A DNA stretch of 50,175 bases, taken from positions 1 through 50,175 of the forward strand of contig PMWT01000181.1 of NCBI GenBank assembly GCA_003166025.1, in the 5' to 3' direction. The position numbers and the translations under genes were made by a program. This DNA is from Acidimicrobiaceae bacterium. GTDB taxonomy: Bacteria > Actinomycetota > Acidimicrobiia > Acidimicrobiales > Palsa-688. Positions 20,212-28,933 of this stretch are shown here, piece after piece. The notes beneath the pieces are model-generated. The model saw only the letters and a list, made by a program, of their open reading frames with translations, ran no database searches and was not told the origin of the DNA. Each line of letters begins with the position of its first letter. The first letter of the stretch is position 1.

Positions 20212-21351
20212 TCAGCCCTTGGGGTTACCGAGAACGCCCTTTACGAACCAGGTGATCGAGTACTTCTGCATGACCGAAAGGGTCACGCCCTTGGGCACCA
20301 CGAGCTTGCCGTTTTGGGCGTAGATGGGGCCAGTGAACGGGTCGAAGGTGCCCTTGATGATCCGTTGCTCCTTGGCCAGGACGGCGGTGCGGGTGGCCTG
20401 AGCGACCGACTTGCCGAACGGGGCCATGATGACGAAGCGGTCAGCCAGGCTGCCGTACCAGAAGTGGCTCTTCCAGGTGCCGTTCATGGCTGCCTGAGTT
20501 TCTTGGACGTAGTAGGGGCCCCAGTTGTAGGTGGTCGCGGTGAGCCATGAGTTGGGGGCGAAGGACTCCTGGTTGGAGTCGTAGCCGGTCCACTTGAGGC
20601 CGTGAGCCTCGGCTACCTGGCCCGTCGTCGGGCTGTCCTGGCCGTCAGCCAGCACGCTCACGCCGTCGGCAACCAGGCTCTCAGCCGCCTGGCGCTCGGT
20701 GGCGGGGGCGAACCAGGTGTTCGTCCAGACGACTTGCACCGTCGCCTTGGGGTCCATCAGCTGCGCGCCCATCGTGAACGCGTCGACCTCGCGGAGGCAT
20801 TCCGGGATCGGGTAGGGCAGGACGAAACCGATCTTGTTGTTGCCCGCCAAGGCGGCGGCACCGGCGGCCATGCCCGACAAGTAGTCGCCGTCCTCACCGG
20901 CCCCGTAGTACTCCGCCAAGGTCTTGGTCACCGTGGTCCCGGTGGCCTGCTCGAAGAGCACGCCGGGGTACTTGGCGGCGGCGGCGACCAGCTCGGGCTG
21001 GTAGCCGTAGGAGGTGGCGAATATGAGCTTCGCTCCCACGTTGACTAACTGAGTGATGACCTGCGCGCATTGCGGGCCTTCGGGTACGTCCTCTTTGTAA
21101 AAGGTCTCGACCCGCCCGCCGAAGTACTTCTGCACCTCGAGGCGGCCGACATCCTGGGCGTGGGTCCAGCCGGCGTCGCTGGGGGCTCCGACATAGATGA
21201 ACCCCACCTTGAAGGGGTTCTTGACCGTCCATTGGCTACCGGCGGGGGCGTTGACCGACGTGGCGCCGGCGGCCGACGGGACCACGACAGCGGGCGCGGC
21301 GGCCATGGTGATGGCGGCCAGGACCGCCAATACCTGCTTCATCCTTCTCAT
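20212..21351 (-). CDS. BMP-family ABC transporter substrate-binding protein (first transporter)
   Basis: A 379-residue secreted protein with a signal peptide (MRRMKQVL, then a hydrophobic run ending near residue 30 in Ala-Gly-Ala). The mature part has the BMP pattern: KVGFIYVGAPSDAGWTHAQD near residue 48, IFATSYGYQPELVAAAAKYPGVLFEQATG and DYLSGMAAGAAA. It is longer than, and clearly different from, the 333-residue paralogue, so the two transporters probably recognise different ligands. The ribosome site GAGAGGAG precedes ATG 21351. It is the first gene of the 15-kb - strand array. Confidence 0.92.
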   Translation of the reverse strand: MRRMKQVLAVLAAITMAAAPAVVVPSAAGATSVNAPAGSQWTVKNPFKVGFIYVGAPSDAGWTHAQDVGRLEVQKYFGGRVETFYKEDVPEGPQCAQVITQLVNVGAKLIFATSYGYQPELVAAAAKYPGVLFEQATGTTVTKTLAEYYGAGEDGDYLSGMAAGAAALAGNNKIGFVLPYPIPECLREVDAFTMGAQLMDPKATVQVVWTNTWFAPATERQAAESLVADGVSVLADGQDSPTTGQVAEAHGLKWTGYDSNQESFAPNSWLTATTYNWGPYYVQETQAAMNGTWKSHFWYGSLADRFVIMAPFGKSVAQATRTAVLAKEQRIIKGTFDPFTGPIYAQNGKLVVPKGVTLSVMQKYSITWFVKGVLGNPKG

Positions 21352-21671
21352 GAGCTGTCTCCTCTCGAACGACGGCGGGAGCCCGCCTGTCGCCTCCTTC
21401 GTGTGCCGACCGGGGCACGCCCGGACAACCGGCTCTCCGTCAAGAGTGTGAGCTTCGTGAACGCATGAACAGAGCCATTCGGCCCTAAAGGAAGATTTTC
21501 AAGCCCGCACCACGCGTCACCGACGAGATCCGGTTCGGACTGCTCCTAATCGCTGCTTTGGGAATTGGGGTGAGCCTCAAAAACCCTGTCAAGTGCCAGC
21601 CTCCCTTGAGGCTCAAGGCAAACTCTAACAGGCGTGCCCTCACCCGACCGGGACCAGGCGTTGCGATTATG
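21352..21671. other. Intergenic region with no gene, upstream of the purine array
   Basis: 320 bp without a coding frame that looks real. It must carry the promoter of the - strand purine array and the 3' end of the mocA-like transcript. TTGAC-type hexamers occur on the - strand at 21438-21443 and 21587-21592, but no convincing -10 stands at the right distance from either. A 10-bp inverted repeat is listed separately. Confidence 0.5.
21571..21615. repeat. 10-bp perfect inverted repeat, 25-nt spacer
   Basis: TGAGCCTCAA at 21571-21580 and TTGAGGCTCA at 21606-21615 are exact reverse complements, with a TTGACA-like hexamer between them. It lies 57 nt beyond the mocA-like stop and about 220 nt before the BMP gene. 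It could be a transcript-end hairpin for mocA or an operator for the purine array. Confidence 0.45.
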
Positions 21672-22304
21672 TTACGTCTGGGGAGTTGCCAACTGGCCCT
21701 CGATCCGGCGAAGGTCGTCTTGGGTGTCGACATCAGACGGGTCACCGACGTCGCCGCAGGCCACCGCCGTCACGACCCCCGGGTTCGAACGCAAGAACGC
21801 CCTCGCCCCTACGTCGCCCACGGCGTGGACCTCCACCTGGGGCCACAAGGAGCGGTCGAGGAGGACGGGTGTGCTCATCTCGCCCCCGTAAGTGGCGACG
21901 GCGGCCACTGCACCTTCACGCCAGCTCTGGATAAGACGAGCCACCAGCGCCGGGGTGATGAGAGGCTGGTCGACCGGAAGCACAAGGACCGCCGCCGCCC
22001 CGGAGCGCCGGGCCTCGGCCAGCCCGGCCCGGACCGACCCGCCCATGCCGTCCGACCAGGCGTCGTTCACGACGACAACGGCGTCGCCCAGGCTGCAGGC
22101 CTGGCGGACCTCCTCCGCCGCCGCGCCCAGCACGACCATCACTGGGCGGCACCCACCCGTTCTGAGAGTGCCCAGGCCGCGCTCGGTGAGCGGCGCCCCG
22201 CCGAGCTTCACGAGAGCCTTCGGGCAGCCCAGGCGCCGGCCGGCGCCGGCGGCCAGCAGCAGCCCGGCCACGTCCCCGGCCCGGCTGGCCATCAGGTCGG
22301 CCAT
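21672..22304 (-). CDS. MocA-like molybdopterin nucleotidyltransferase
   Basis: A 210-residue MobA-like NTP transferase. The nucleotide-binding signature LLLAAGAGRRLGCPKALVKL lies near residue 15; VVVVNDAWSDGMGGSVRAGL and VLPVDQPLITP follow around residues 80-115, as in MocA rather than MobA. MocA adds CMP to molybdopterin to make the dinucleotide cofactor used by xanthine-oxidase-family enzymes, so it probably matures the XdhABC enzyme encoded next door. ATG 22304 is chosen because the family signature begins shortly after it; no strong ribosome site is visible. It is transcribed divergently from the aspartate-type carbamoyltransferase. Confidence 0.82.
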   Translation of the reverse strand: MADLMASRAGDVAGLLLAAGAGRRLGCPKALVKLGGAPLTERGLGTLRTGGCRPVMVVLGAAAEEVRQACSLGDAVVVVNDAWSDGMGGSVRAGLAEARRSGAAAVLVLPVDQPLITPALVARLIQSWREGAVAAVATYGGEMSTPVLLDRSLWPQVEVHAVGDVGARAFLRSNPGVVTAVACGDVGDPSDVDTQDDLRRIEGQLATPQT

Positions 22305-22360
22305 GGAGAACCCAAGCGCCCACCCACCTCGACCCGGGGTGAGCAGGCGGCCACCGGCGG

Positions 22361-22370
22361 GACTATAGTC
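22361..22370. promoter_or_regulatory. Palindromic -10 element between mocA-like and carbamoyltransferase genes
   Basis: GACTATAGTC is self-complementary, so TATAGT reads as a -10 hexamer on both strands. On the + strand TATAGT (22364-22369) ends 7 nt before the GTG start at 22377, which implies a leaderless message. On the - strand it would give a leader of about 50 nt for the mocA-like gene. No clear -35 is seen on either strand. Confidence 0.5.
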
Positions 22371-22376
22371 GGCCTC

Positions 22377-23567
22377 GTGGATTTGACAGCCTATGAGCGG
22401 CGGTTGAGCCGCCCGACACGTATCAAGTTGCCCGAGTTCCAACGTAACGGCCGGCTGAAGCACGTAATTTTTGCAGATCAGTTCGACCGCCCCATGCTCG
22501 AAAACCTCGACACGCTTTCAAATATGGTGCGCGAATTGGCGCGCGATCGCGAGACCCAGCTCTTTCTTCGCGACCTGCTGCCTCACAAACGTGCCATGCT
22601 CTATTTTACCCAGGCGTCGACCCGGACCTTTCTGTCGTTTACCGCCGCTTGTCAACTTTTGGGTATGCCAATCGCGGAAATACGAGACCCCTCTGTCTCG
22701 TCTGAGTACAAGGGCGAATCCCCGTTCGACTCGATGAGGATGTTCAGTTCTTATTTCGACCTGGTTGTGATGCGGACGGCCGCCGCCGGGTTCGCCGAGG
22801 CGTGTGCTTACTTAATGAACGATCTAGACGAGTTCAACGAGCGTCATGTCCCCGTCGTCAACGGTGGTTCCGGGGCTGACGAGCACCCGACGCAGGCGCT
22901 ATTGGATATTCACACCATTCAGCGTTGTTTCGAGTTCGCCTCCGAGCGCGACTCCTCCAAACGGACGCGGTTCGATGACTACCGTAAGACGTACCCCGAC
23001 CTCACCCGGGGCTTGGACTCAAAGGTCTACGGTTTTTGTGGTGACATCGGCCGCGGCCGGACCGTCCATTCTCTCGCAACCCTCCTGGCCCTTTATTCTG
23101 ACGTACAAATGCACTTCGTTTCACCTCCTGACGACAGGATGCGTCTCCCTGGCCCCATGCGGGAATCATTGTCCGCCAAAGGCGTGAAGGTCTTCGAGCA
23201 CGACTCCCTTGCGGATATTGTCGAAAATGTCGACCTTCTCTATATGACCCGGATCCAATGGGAGCACGATAAGGACAATTCCGGGCGCAGCGGTCCTGCT
23301 GCTGTCGACCCAAACTTCGTCCTCACGCCTGAGCTGGCCGACCGGATGAAGAGCTACGCGCCCATCCTGCACCCTTTCCCCCGCAACGCGGAGATCCCTT
23401 TTGAGGTCGACCACAATTCACGCGCCATGTATTTCCGTGAAGCCCGCAACGGTATGTGGGTGCGAGCAGCTCTGCTCGCACATCTCTTCGACGTGGACGG
23501 CCTGATAGTTTCGCACCACCGCGAAGTGTTCTCCCACTACCACGACTACAACACTGGCTCAAAGTGA
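22377..23567 (+). CDS. Aspartate carbamoyltransferase-like protein, extended form
   Basis: A 396-residue transcarbamylase, longer than the usual 310 residues of PyrB. The carbamoyl-phosphate site ASTRTFLSF lies near residue 80, the Ser80/Lys84-type loop SSEYKGES is present, DEHPTQALLDIH follows, GRGRTVHSLA supplies the Arg167 equivalent, YMTRIQ retains the Arg229/Gln231 acceptor residues, and LHPFPRNAEIP is at the C-terminal side. The active site thus matches aspartate carbamoyltransferase, unlike the 3081-4043 paralogue. Extra residues lie at the N-terminus, between SERDSSKR and TRGLD, and at the C-terminus. GTG 22377 has no ribosome site but a -10 hexamer 7 nt away. Third positions look more AT-rich than in the neighbours (many TTT, TCT, AAA-type codons), hinting at separate acquisition. 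It could be biosynthetic or catabolic. Confidence 0.85.
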   Translation: MDLTAYERRLSRPTRIKLPEFQRNGRLKHVIFADQFDRPMLENLDTLSNMVRELARDRETQLFLRDLLPHKRAMLYFTQASTRTFLSFTAACQLLGMPIAEIRDPSVSSEYKGESPFDSMRMFSSYFDLVVMRTAAAGFAEACAYLMNDLDEFNERHVPVVNGGSGADEHPTQALLDIHTIQRCFEFASERDSSKRTRFDDYRKTYPDLTRGLDSKVYGFCGDIGRGRTVHSLATLLALYSDVQMHFVSPPDDRMRLPGPMRESLSAKGVKVFEHDSLADIVENVDLLYMTRIQWEHDKDNSGRSGPAAVDPNFVLTPELADRMKSYAPILHPFPRNAEIPFEVDHNSRAMYFREARNGMWVRAALLAHLFDVDGLIVSHHREVFSHYHDYNTGSK

Positions 23568-23612
23568 TGCCCAGGAAAAGCTGGCGGGCGTAGGACCGGG
23601 CCAGGTGGGACC

Positions 23613-24614
23613 ATGACGGATCTGCGTGGACGCAACCTTCTGAAAGAGACTGATCTCACGAAAGAGGAGTTCCTCTATCTCGTGGACCTGGCGGCACGTC
23701 TACGGGAAGAGAAGAGGGCTAAACGCGAGCACCAACGGCTCGCGGGCCTCAACATCGCGCTCATCTTCGAGAAAGCCTCGACGCGCACCATGTGCGCCTT
23801 CGAGGTGGGTGCCTACGACCAAGGGGCGCACGTCACCTACCTCGGGCCGAGCGGGTCCCATATAGGCGGCAAGGAGTCGGTCAAAGACACGGCCCGCGTC
23901 CTGGGCCGGATGTTCGACGGGATCGAGTACCGAGGATCCGCGCAAGCCAATGTCGAGATCCTGGGCCAGTACGCCGGTGTGCCGGTCTGGAACGGGCTTA
24001 CCGACGAGTGGCATCCCACCCAGATGCTGGCCGACATCCTCACCATGCGCGACCACACCGACCGGGCGCTCGAGGAGGTGGCGTACTGCTACCTAGGTGA
24101 CGCCCGCAACAACACGGCAAACTCTTTGCTTGTCACTGGCGCCCTGCTCGGCATGGACGTCCGGGTCGTCGCCCCGGAGGCACTTTGGCCCTCTGCGGAT
24201 GTCCAGTCGATCGCTCACCGCCTGGCGGCCGGGTCGGGGGCACGGGTCACGGTGACCGAAGACGCAGCCCCCGCCGTGCGGGGGGCGGACTTCCTGTACA
24301 CCGATATCTGGTTGTCGATGGGCGAGCCCGCCGACAAGTGGGACGCCCGCATCGACCAGCTCCTGCCGTACCAAGTCAATGGGCCGCTCATGGAAGCGAC
24401 GGGCAACCCCGAGGTGAAGTTCCTTCATTGCCTCCCTGCGCTGCACAACACCGAGACCGAGGTCGGCCGCCAGATTTTCGCCACGCGGGGCCTTGATGGC
24501 CTGGAGGTGACCGAAGAGGTCTTCGAGTCCACCGCGTCCATCGTCTTTGACCAAGCCGAGAACAGGCTGCACACTATCAAGGCGGTGATGGTCGCCACCT
24601 TGACCGGCGCTTAA
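23613..24614 (+). CDS. arcB: Ornithine carbamoyltransferase
   Basis: A 333-residue protein with all ornithine carbamoyltransferase landmarks: [19 protein letters not shown] near residue 53, [31 protein letters not shown] near residue 132, the ornithine-binding DIWLSMGEP near residue 230 and [10 protein letters not shown] near residue 270. It interconverts ornithine plus carbamoyl phosphate with citrulline plus phosphate. The form resembles the ArcB/ArgI group, but catabolic or anabolic direction cannot be read from sequence. No arginine deiminase gene is in the window; the carbamate kinase at 5039 could consume its carbamoyl phosphate. AGGTGGG precedes the ATG, 45 nt after the extended carbamoyltransferase. 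Confidence 0.92.
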   Translation: MTDLRGRNLLKETDLTKEEFLYLVDLAARLREEKRAKREHQRLAGLNIALIFEKASTRTMCAFEVGAYDQGAHVTYLGPSGSHIGGKESVKDTARVLGRMFDGIEYRGSAQANVEILGQYAGVPVWNGLTDEWHPTQMLADILTMRDHTDRALEEVAYCYLGDARNNTANSLLVTGALLGMDVRVVAPEALWPSADVQSIAHRLAAGSGARVTVTEDAAPAVRGADFLYTDIWLSMGEPADKWDARIDQLLPYQVNGPLMEATGNPEVKFLHCLPALHNTETEVGRQIFATRGLDGLEVTEEVFESTASIVFDQAENRLHTIKAVMVATLTGA

Positions 24615-24629
24615 CGGCGGGGCCCGGTT

Positions 24630-25469
24630 TCAGGGGCCGTTGGCTATGGGACGGTCGTCGTGGTTGCTCCACTGGGACCATGAGCCCGGGTACAGGGCCG
24701 CCTGGAAACCGGCGATCGACAGCGCCGCGATCTCGTGGGCGGCGGTGACGCCCGAGCCGCAGTAAACGGCGATCACGGTCCCACCCCGCGCCCCGAGGCG
24801 CGAGAAACGGGCCTCGAGTTCTCGGTCCGGACGGAACCGGCCGTCGGCGGTCAAGTTCTCCGTCGTCGGCGCGCTGACGGCCCCCGGTATGTGGCCGGCT
24901 TTGGGGTCGACAGGCTCGGCGTCGCCTCGGAACCGCTCGGCCGCCCGGGCGTCCAGCAGCAGACCGTTCCTTGGCAGCTCGGCCACGGCATCGATCAGCA
25001 CCGTGGGCATGTGGCCAGGCGATAGCTCAACATCGCCGGGCTCGGCCAGCTCGGGCCCCGTCGCCAGTTCCCCGCCGGCGGCGCGCCATGCGCTCAGCCC
25101 GCCGTCGAGCAGCAAGGCCCTCTCCACGCCTCCCCAACGCAACAACCACCAGGCCCGGGCGGCCGACATCGAACCGTTGTCGTCGTACACGACGACAGTC
25201 TCGCCCTGGCGTAGCCCCCACCGCCGGGCGGCGGCCTGAAGCTGGTCGACGGACGGCAGGGGGTGCCGACCGGCGGCGGGCGAGGGCTCGGCGGCGAGTT
25301 CCCGGTCGAGCTCTACGAAAACGGCGCCCGGGATGTGACCGGCCAGGAACTGCTCGCGACCGCGCCGGTCGCCGAGGCGCCACCGGACGTCAAGAAGCCG
25401 CAGGGGCGCTCTCGACCGGCGCAGGGCCGGAAGCTCCTCGACATCGACAAGGACGATAGAACGCGACAT
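24630..25469 (-). CDS. sseA: Thiosulfate/3-mercaptopyruvate sulfurtransferase (two rhodanese domains)
   Basis: A 279-residue tandem rhodanese protein. The inactive N-terminal domain spans about residues 1-135 (RLLDVRW, GHIPGAVFVELDRELA), and the C-terminal domain carries the catalytic loop VYCGSGVTAAHEI near residue 236. The CGSGVT form of the loop is the one usually found in 3-mercaptopyruvate sulfurtransferases, but thiosulfate use cannot be excluded. It would transfer sulfane sulfur to cyanide or thiols. It faces the ornithine carbamoyltransferase convergently with 15 nt between stops and lies 48 nt downstream of the peptide transporter operon. Confidence 0.9.
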   Translation of the reverse strand: MSRSIVLVDVEELPALRRSRAPLRLLDVRWRLGDRRGREQFLAGHIPGAVFVELDRELAAEPSPAAGRHPLPSVDQLQAAARRWGLRQGETVVVYDDNGSMSAARAWWLLRWGGVERALLLDGGLSAWRAAGGELATGPELAEPGDVELSPGHMPTVLIDAVAELPRNGLLLDARAAERFRGDAEPVDPKAGHIPGAVSAPTTENLTADGRFRPDRELEARFSRLGARGGTVIAVYCGSGVTAAHEIAALSIAGFQAALYPGSWSQWSNHDDRPIANGP

Positions 25470-25517
25470 GGGCTGATCTCCCTCGGCTCGTTTAGGAACG
25501 CCTCGATCGTGCCCGGC

Positions 25518-26849
25518 TCAGTTGAGGTCGCGGTCGTAAAGGTGGCAGGCGACCTGGGCCGCGCCGGGGGCCCCTCCATCCGTGAGGACCGGGTCGGCGT
25601 GGTCCCGGAAACGTACCCGTACCCCCGTCGGCCCGGGCTCCATCTGGGCCACGCCTTTCCAAAGGGGCTCGTCGGGATCGGACTTGCGGTGCCAATCGAG
25701 CAGGGTGGCGACGTCGCTGCCGGAGTGGCCGGGAGCGGCGGGGACGTCCACGTCGAGCGACGGTACCGACAATCCGGAGAGGTCCCCGAGGACGTCGCGC
25801 TCCTTGCGGAACTCGTCGGGCCCCAGCACTGCCCAACGCATCTCGAGCAGGTTGCGCAGATCACGGCTTTCCCACCCGCACGGCCCAAAAGCATCGGGGC
25901 AGCGCGGATGGAACGAGCACCCGAGCGGTGGCACCGTGGCGTCGGGGACCTCGCCGCGAGGCAGCCGGCGCGGGATGCGGTGCTCCGGGTCCGGCTCGGG
26001 GATGGCCTCGAGCAGGGCGCGGGTGTAGGGATGACGGGGGTTACGGTAAAGCTCGTCCGTAGCGCCGATCTCCACGATGCGGCCGAGGTACATGATGGCG
26101 ACGCGGTCACAGAAAAACCGCGCCGTGGCCAGGTCGTGGGTCACGTACAGGTAGGTGAGGCCGAGCTCCTGCTTGAGGTCCACCAGGAGCTGGAGCACCT
26201 TCGCCCGCACGCTCATGTCGAGCATGGACACGGGCTCGTCCGCCACCACCAGGTCCGGCCCCAGGATTATGGCGCGGGCGATAGAGGCGCGCTGGCGCTG
26301 ACCACCGGAGAGCTCGCCCGGGTACTTCGACATGAAGCGTCCGACCGGTACGAGCCCGACCCGCTCCAAGGCTTCGGCCACCAGCGCCCGGCGCTGGTCG
26401 GGCGTCGACCCCACATGGTGGATCTGCAATGGGTGGCCGATCGCCTGTTCGAGGGTCATGGTCGGGTTGAGCGAGGCGTGAGGGTCCTGGAACACCGGCT
26501 GCATGCGCCGTCGCAGCGGGCGCACCAGGTGCTCAGGGAGGGTCGAGATGGTCTGGCCGTCCAGCAGCACAGATCCGGCGGTGGGGCGGACCAGGGACAG
26601 CACCGCCTTGCCCAGCGTGGTCTTGCCGCTCCCTGACTCCCCAACGAGGCCCAGCACCTCGCCCCGGCGCAACGAGAAGCTCACCCCGTCGACCGCCTTC
26701 ACCGAGCCGGTGTCGCGACCGAGCATGCGCTGGAGGAAACCGCCTCGCAGGGCGAAATGGACCTCCACGTCGCGCACCTCGAGGAGCGCTGGTGCGGTCT
26801 CCTCACCCGCCGCCGACCGGGCCTCCGCGCTTTCAGGCCTCGTCAGCAA
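25518..26849 (-). CDS. Peptide ABC transporter ATPase (DppF/OppF type) with enlarged C-terminal region
   Basis: A 443-residue ATPase. Walker A GESGSGKTT lies near residue 72, Q-loop VFQDPHASLNP follows, then signature LSGGQRQRASIARAI and Walker B LVVADEPVSMLD. The C-terminal oligopeptide-transporter domain has the Cys cluster GCSFHPRCPDAFGPCGW, but the fourth Cys (VACHLYD) comes only after about 100 extra residues rather than the usual 15-25. It overlaps the preceding permease-ATPase fusion gene by 17 nt. With that protein it forms the heterodimeric motor of the peptide importer. Confidence 0.92.
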   Translation of the reverse strand: MLTRPESAEARSAAGEETAPALLEVRDVEVHFALRGGFLQRMLGRDTGSVKAVDGVSFSLRRGEVLGLVGESGSGKTTLGKAVLSLVRPTAGSVLLDGQTISTLPEHLVRPLRRRMQPVFQDPHASLNPTMTLEQAIGHPLQIHHVGSTPDQRRALVAEALERVGLVPVGRFMSKYPGELSGGQRQRASIARAIILGPDLVVADEPVSMLDMSVRAKVLQLLVDLKQELGLTYLYVTHDLATARFFCDRVAIMYLGRIVEIGATDELYRNPRHPYTRALLEAIPEPDPEHRIPRRLPRGEVPDATVPPLGCSFHPRCPDAFGPCGWESRDLRNLLEMRWAVLGPDEFRKERDVLGDLSGLSVPSLDVDVPAAPGHSGSDVATLLDWHRKSDPDEPLWKGVAQMEPGPTGVRVRFRDHADPVLTDGGAPGAAQVACHLYDRDLN

Positions 26850-28914
26850 CGGCTATCTCCTTTGTCGACAGCCGGGCGGCACCACCGGGCGGGATGCTCT
26901 CGGGCGGGCACTGCGCCCAGCACTCCACCAAGTGGCCGTTGCCGCTCACCACCGTCGCGGGGAGCTGCGCCCGGCACACCTCCATGGCGAGAGGGCAACG
27001 GGGATGGAACCGGCACCCGGTCGGGGGGTCGACCAGGTCCGGCGGCGAGCCGGGGATAAACCGCAGGGACTCGGTCGACAGCGAGATGGTCGAGGCCAGG
27101 AGGGCCTCGGTGTAGGGGTGCTGAGGCCGGGCGAACACCTCGGGTACCAGGCCTTGTTCGACGATGCGGCCGGCGTACATGACCGCCACCCGCTCGCAGG
27201 CCTCGGCCACGATGCCGAGGTTGTGGGTGATGAGCAGGAAGCCGGCCCTGGTGCGCGTCTTCAGTTCCGAGAGCAGCGCCAGGATCTGGGCCTCGACGAG
27301 GACGTCGAGGGCGGTTGTCGGCTCGTCGGCCACGACGAAGCGGGGCCGCAGGACCAGGGTGAGGGCGATCATGATCCGCTGGCGCATCCCGCCGGAAAAC
27401 TCGTGAGGGTAGTTGTCGAAGCGGGTGGGCGGGATCCCCACCGAGCCCAGAGCTTCGAGGGAGCGCTCCCTGATCTCGTCCTTGGACAGCTCGGGCTCAT
27501 GGGTGTGCAGCGCTTCGGCAAAATGCTCGGATATCCGCATGAGCGGGTCGAGCCTGGTCATCGGCTCCTGGAACACGAGGCCCAGGGCGGGGCCGCGCAT
27601 GGCACGCATCTCCGCCGCTGACGCCGCCAGCAGGTTGCGCCCGCCGAAACGGATCTCGCCGTCACAGCTGGCGGCTTCGGGGAGGAGCCCGAGCAGCCCA
27701 CGACCAAGGCTGGTCTTGCCACAACCGGACTCGCCGACGAGCCCCAGCATCTCGCCGGGGGCGACCTCGAAGTTCACGCCGTCCACCGCCTTTACGGGGC
27801 CGCGATCGCTGCCGTACCAGACGCGCAGCCCCGAGACAGCGATCACCGGCTCACCGGTCTCCGCCCCCGCCACGGCCGTCTGCCCCGCTACGCCAATATC
27901 CTCCACCGTGGCCTTGGCGGTGCTCTCGACCTGGGGGAGGACCACATGGCGGTAGCCGGGACGGCGGAGAAGGGGGTTGAGGGTATCGTTGAGGCCCTCC
28001 CCGACCAGGGTCAGTCCCATGACCAGGAGGATGATGGCCAGCCCGGGGAACATGCCGGTCCACCAGTAGCCGGCCTGGGCATCAGCGATCCCCCGGGACA
28101 CGTCGTAGCCCCACTCGGCGGCCACAGACGGGTCCATGCCGATGCCGAGGAACGAGAGGCTGGCCAAGGTGAGGATGGCGTCTGCGGCGTTGAGGGAGGC
28201 GACCACGGGGACCGACTGGATGACGTTGGCGAAGACGTACCGGCGTATAACAGTGCGCGGCCGTGCCCCGAGGGCCTTACCGGCCTCCACATATGGTTCT
28301 TCGCGCACCGAGAGCACCGTGTTGCGGACCACCCGGAAGTACTGCGGGATGTAGACGACGGTGATGGCGATGGCAGCTGTGATCACTCCCCCGCCGACCG
28401 AGCCCTGGAGCAAAAAAGCGATCACTATGGCGAGCAAAAGGTAGGGGAAGGCGAAGATGGAGTCGTTGACCAGCACCAGGAGGCGGTCCAGCCAGCCCCC
28501 GAAATACCCCGACACGAGGCCGAGGGGCACGCCGACGATGATGGAGAAACATACCGCCAGCAGGACCACCTCGATCGAGGTCCGTGCCCCGTAGACGACC
28601 CTGGAAAGGACGTCTTCGGAGTCGACGGTGGTCCCGAACCAATGTGCCGCCGAGGGGGCGCCTTGTTGGGGGAAACGGACGCCATGGGCGACGTACTGGT
28701 TGAACCCGTAGGGGGCGATCCAGTCGGCGAAGATGGCGAGCACCACGAACAACAGGGTGAGGGCGACTCCCGTCCACAAAAGCCATCGTGGGAGCCCTCG
28801 CGCCGCGAGCAGCAGAGCTAGGCCGCGCCGGCCACCCGGCGCCGGCTTTCCGGCTCCCGGCCCCAGGACCTCGGGAGCGGCATCACCCTCCGCCAGCGTT
28901 TGGGCGACCGTCAC
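26833..28914 (-). CDS. Fused peptide ABC transporter permease and ATPase (DppC-DppD)
   Basis: A 693-residue fusion. Residues about 1-330 form a DppC-type permease: an N-terminal cytoplasmic tail, a hydrophobic helix near 45-65, several more helices, and the EAA loop EPYVEAGKALGARPRTVIRRYVFANVI. After a linker of about 35 residues, residues about 355-693 form a DppD-type ATPase: Walker A GESGCGKTS, signature FSGGMRQRIMIAL, Walker B FVVADEPTTALD, and the C-terminal Cys cluster GCRFHPRCP, EVCR, VECW. These are normally separate genes; here the frame is continuous without a stop. The start is GTG 28914 with TTGAGGTC before it. It should fix one permease to one motor subunit. Confidence 0.9.
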   Translation of the reverse strand: MTVAQTLAEGDAAPEVLGPGAGKPAPGGRRGLALLLAARGLPRWLLWTGVALTLLFVVLAIFADWIAPYGFNQYVAHGVRFPQQGAPSAAHWFGTTVDSEDVLSRVVYGARTSIEVVLLAVCFSIIVGVPLGLVSGYFGGWLDRLLVLVNDSIFAFPYLLLAIVIAFLLQGSVGGGVITAAIAITVVYIPQYFRVVRNTVLSVREEPYVEAGKALGARPRTVIRRYVFANVIQSVPVVASLNAADAILTLASLSFLGIGMDPSVAAEWGYDVSRGIADAQAGYWWTGMFPGLAIILLVMGLTLVGEGLNDTLNPLLRRPGYRHVVLPQVESTAKATVEDIGVAGQTAVAGAETGEPVIAVSGLRVWYGSDRGPVKAVDGVNFEVAPGEMLGLVGESGCGKTSLGRGLLGLLPEAASCDGEIRFGGRNLLAASAAEMRAMRGPALGLVFQEPMTRLDPLMRISEHFAEALHTHEPELSKDEIRERSLEALGSVGIPPTRFDNYPHEFSGGMRQRIMIALTLVLRPRFVVADEPTTALDVLVEAQILALLSELKTRTRAGFLLITHNLGIVAEACERVAVMYAGRIVEQGLVPEVFARPQHPYTEALLASTISLSTESLRFIPGSPPDLVDPPTGCRFHPRCPLAMEVCRAQLPATVVSGNGHLVECWAQCPPESIPPGGAARLSTKEIAVADEA

Positions 28915-28933
28915 GAAGACCTCAACCCCGGCA

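Noticed and set aside
24613..24641. Bidirectional terminator between the convergent ornithine carbamoyltransferase and sulfurtransferase genes
   Set aside because: AACGGC/GCCGTT gives only 6 bp with a 17-nt loop and no T-run; too weak to call.
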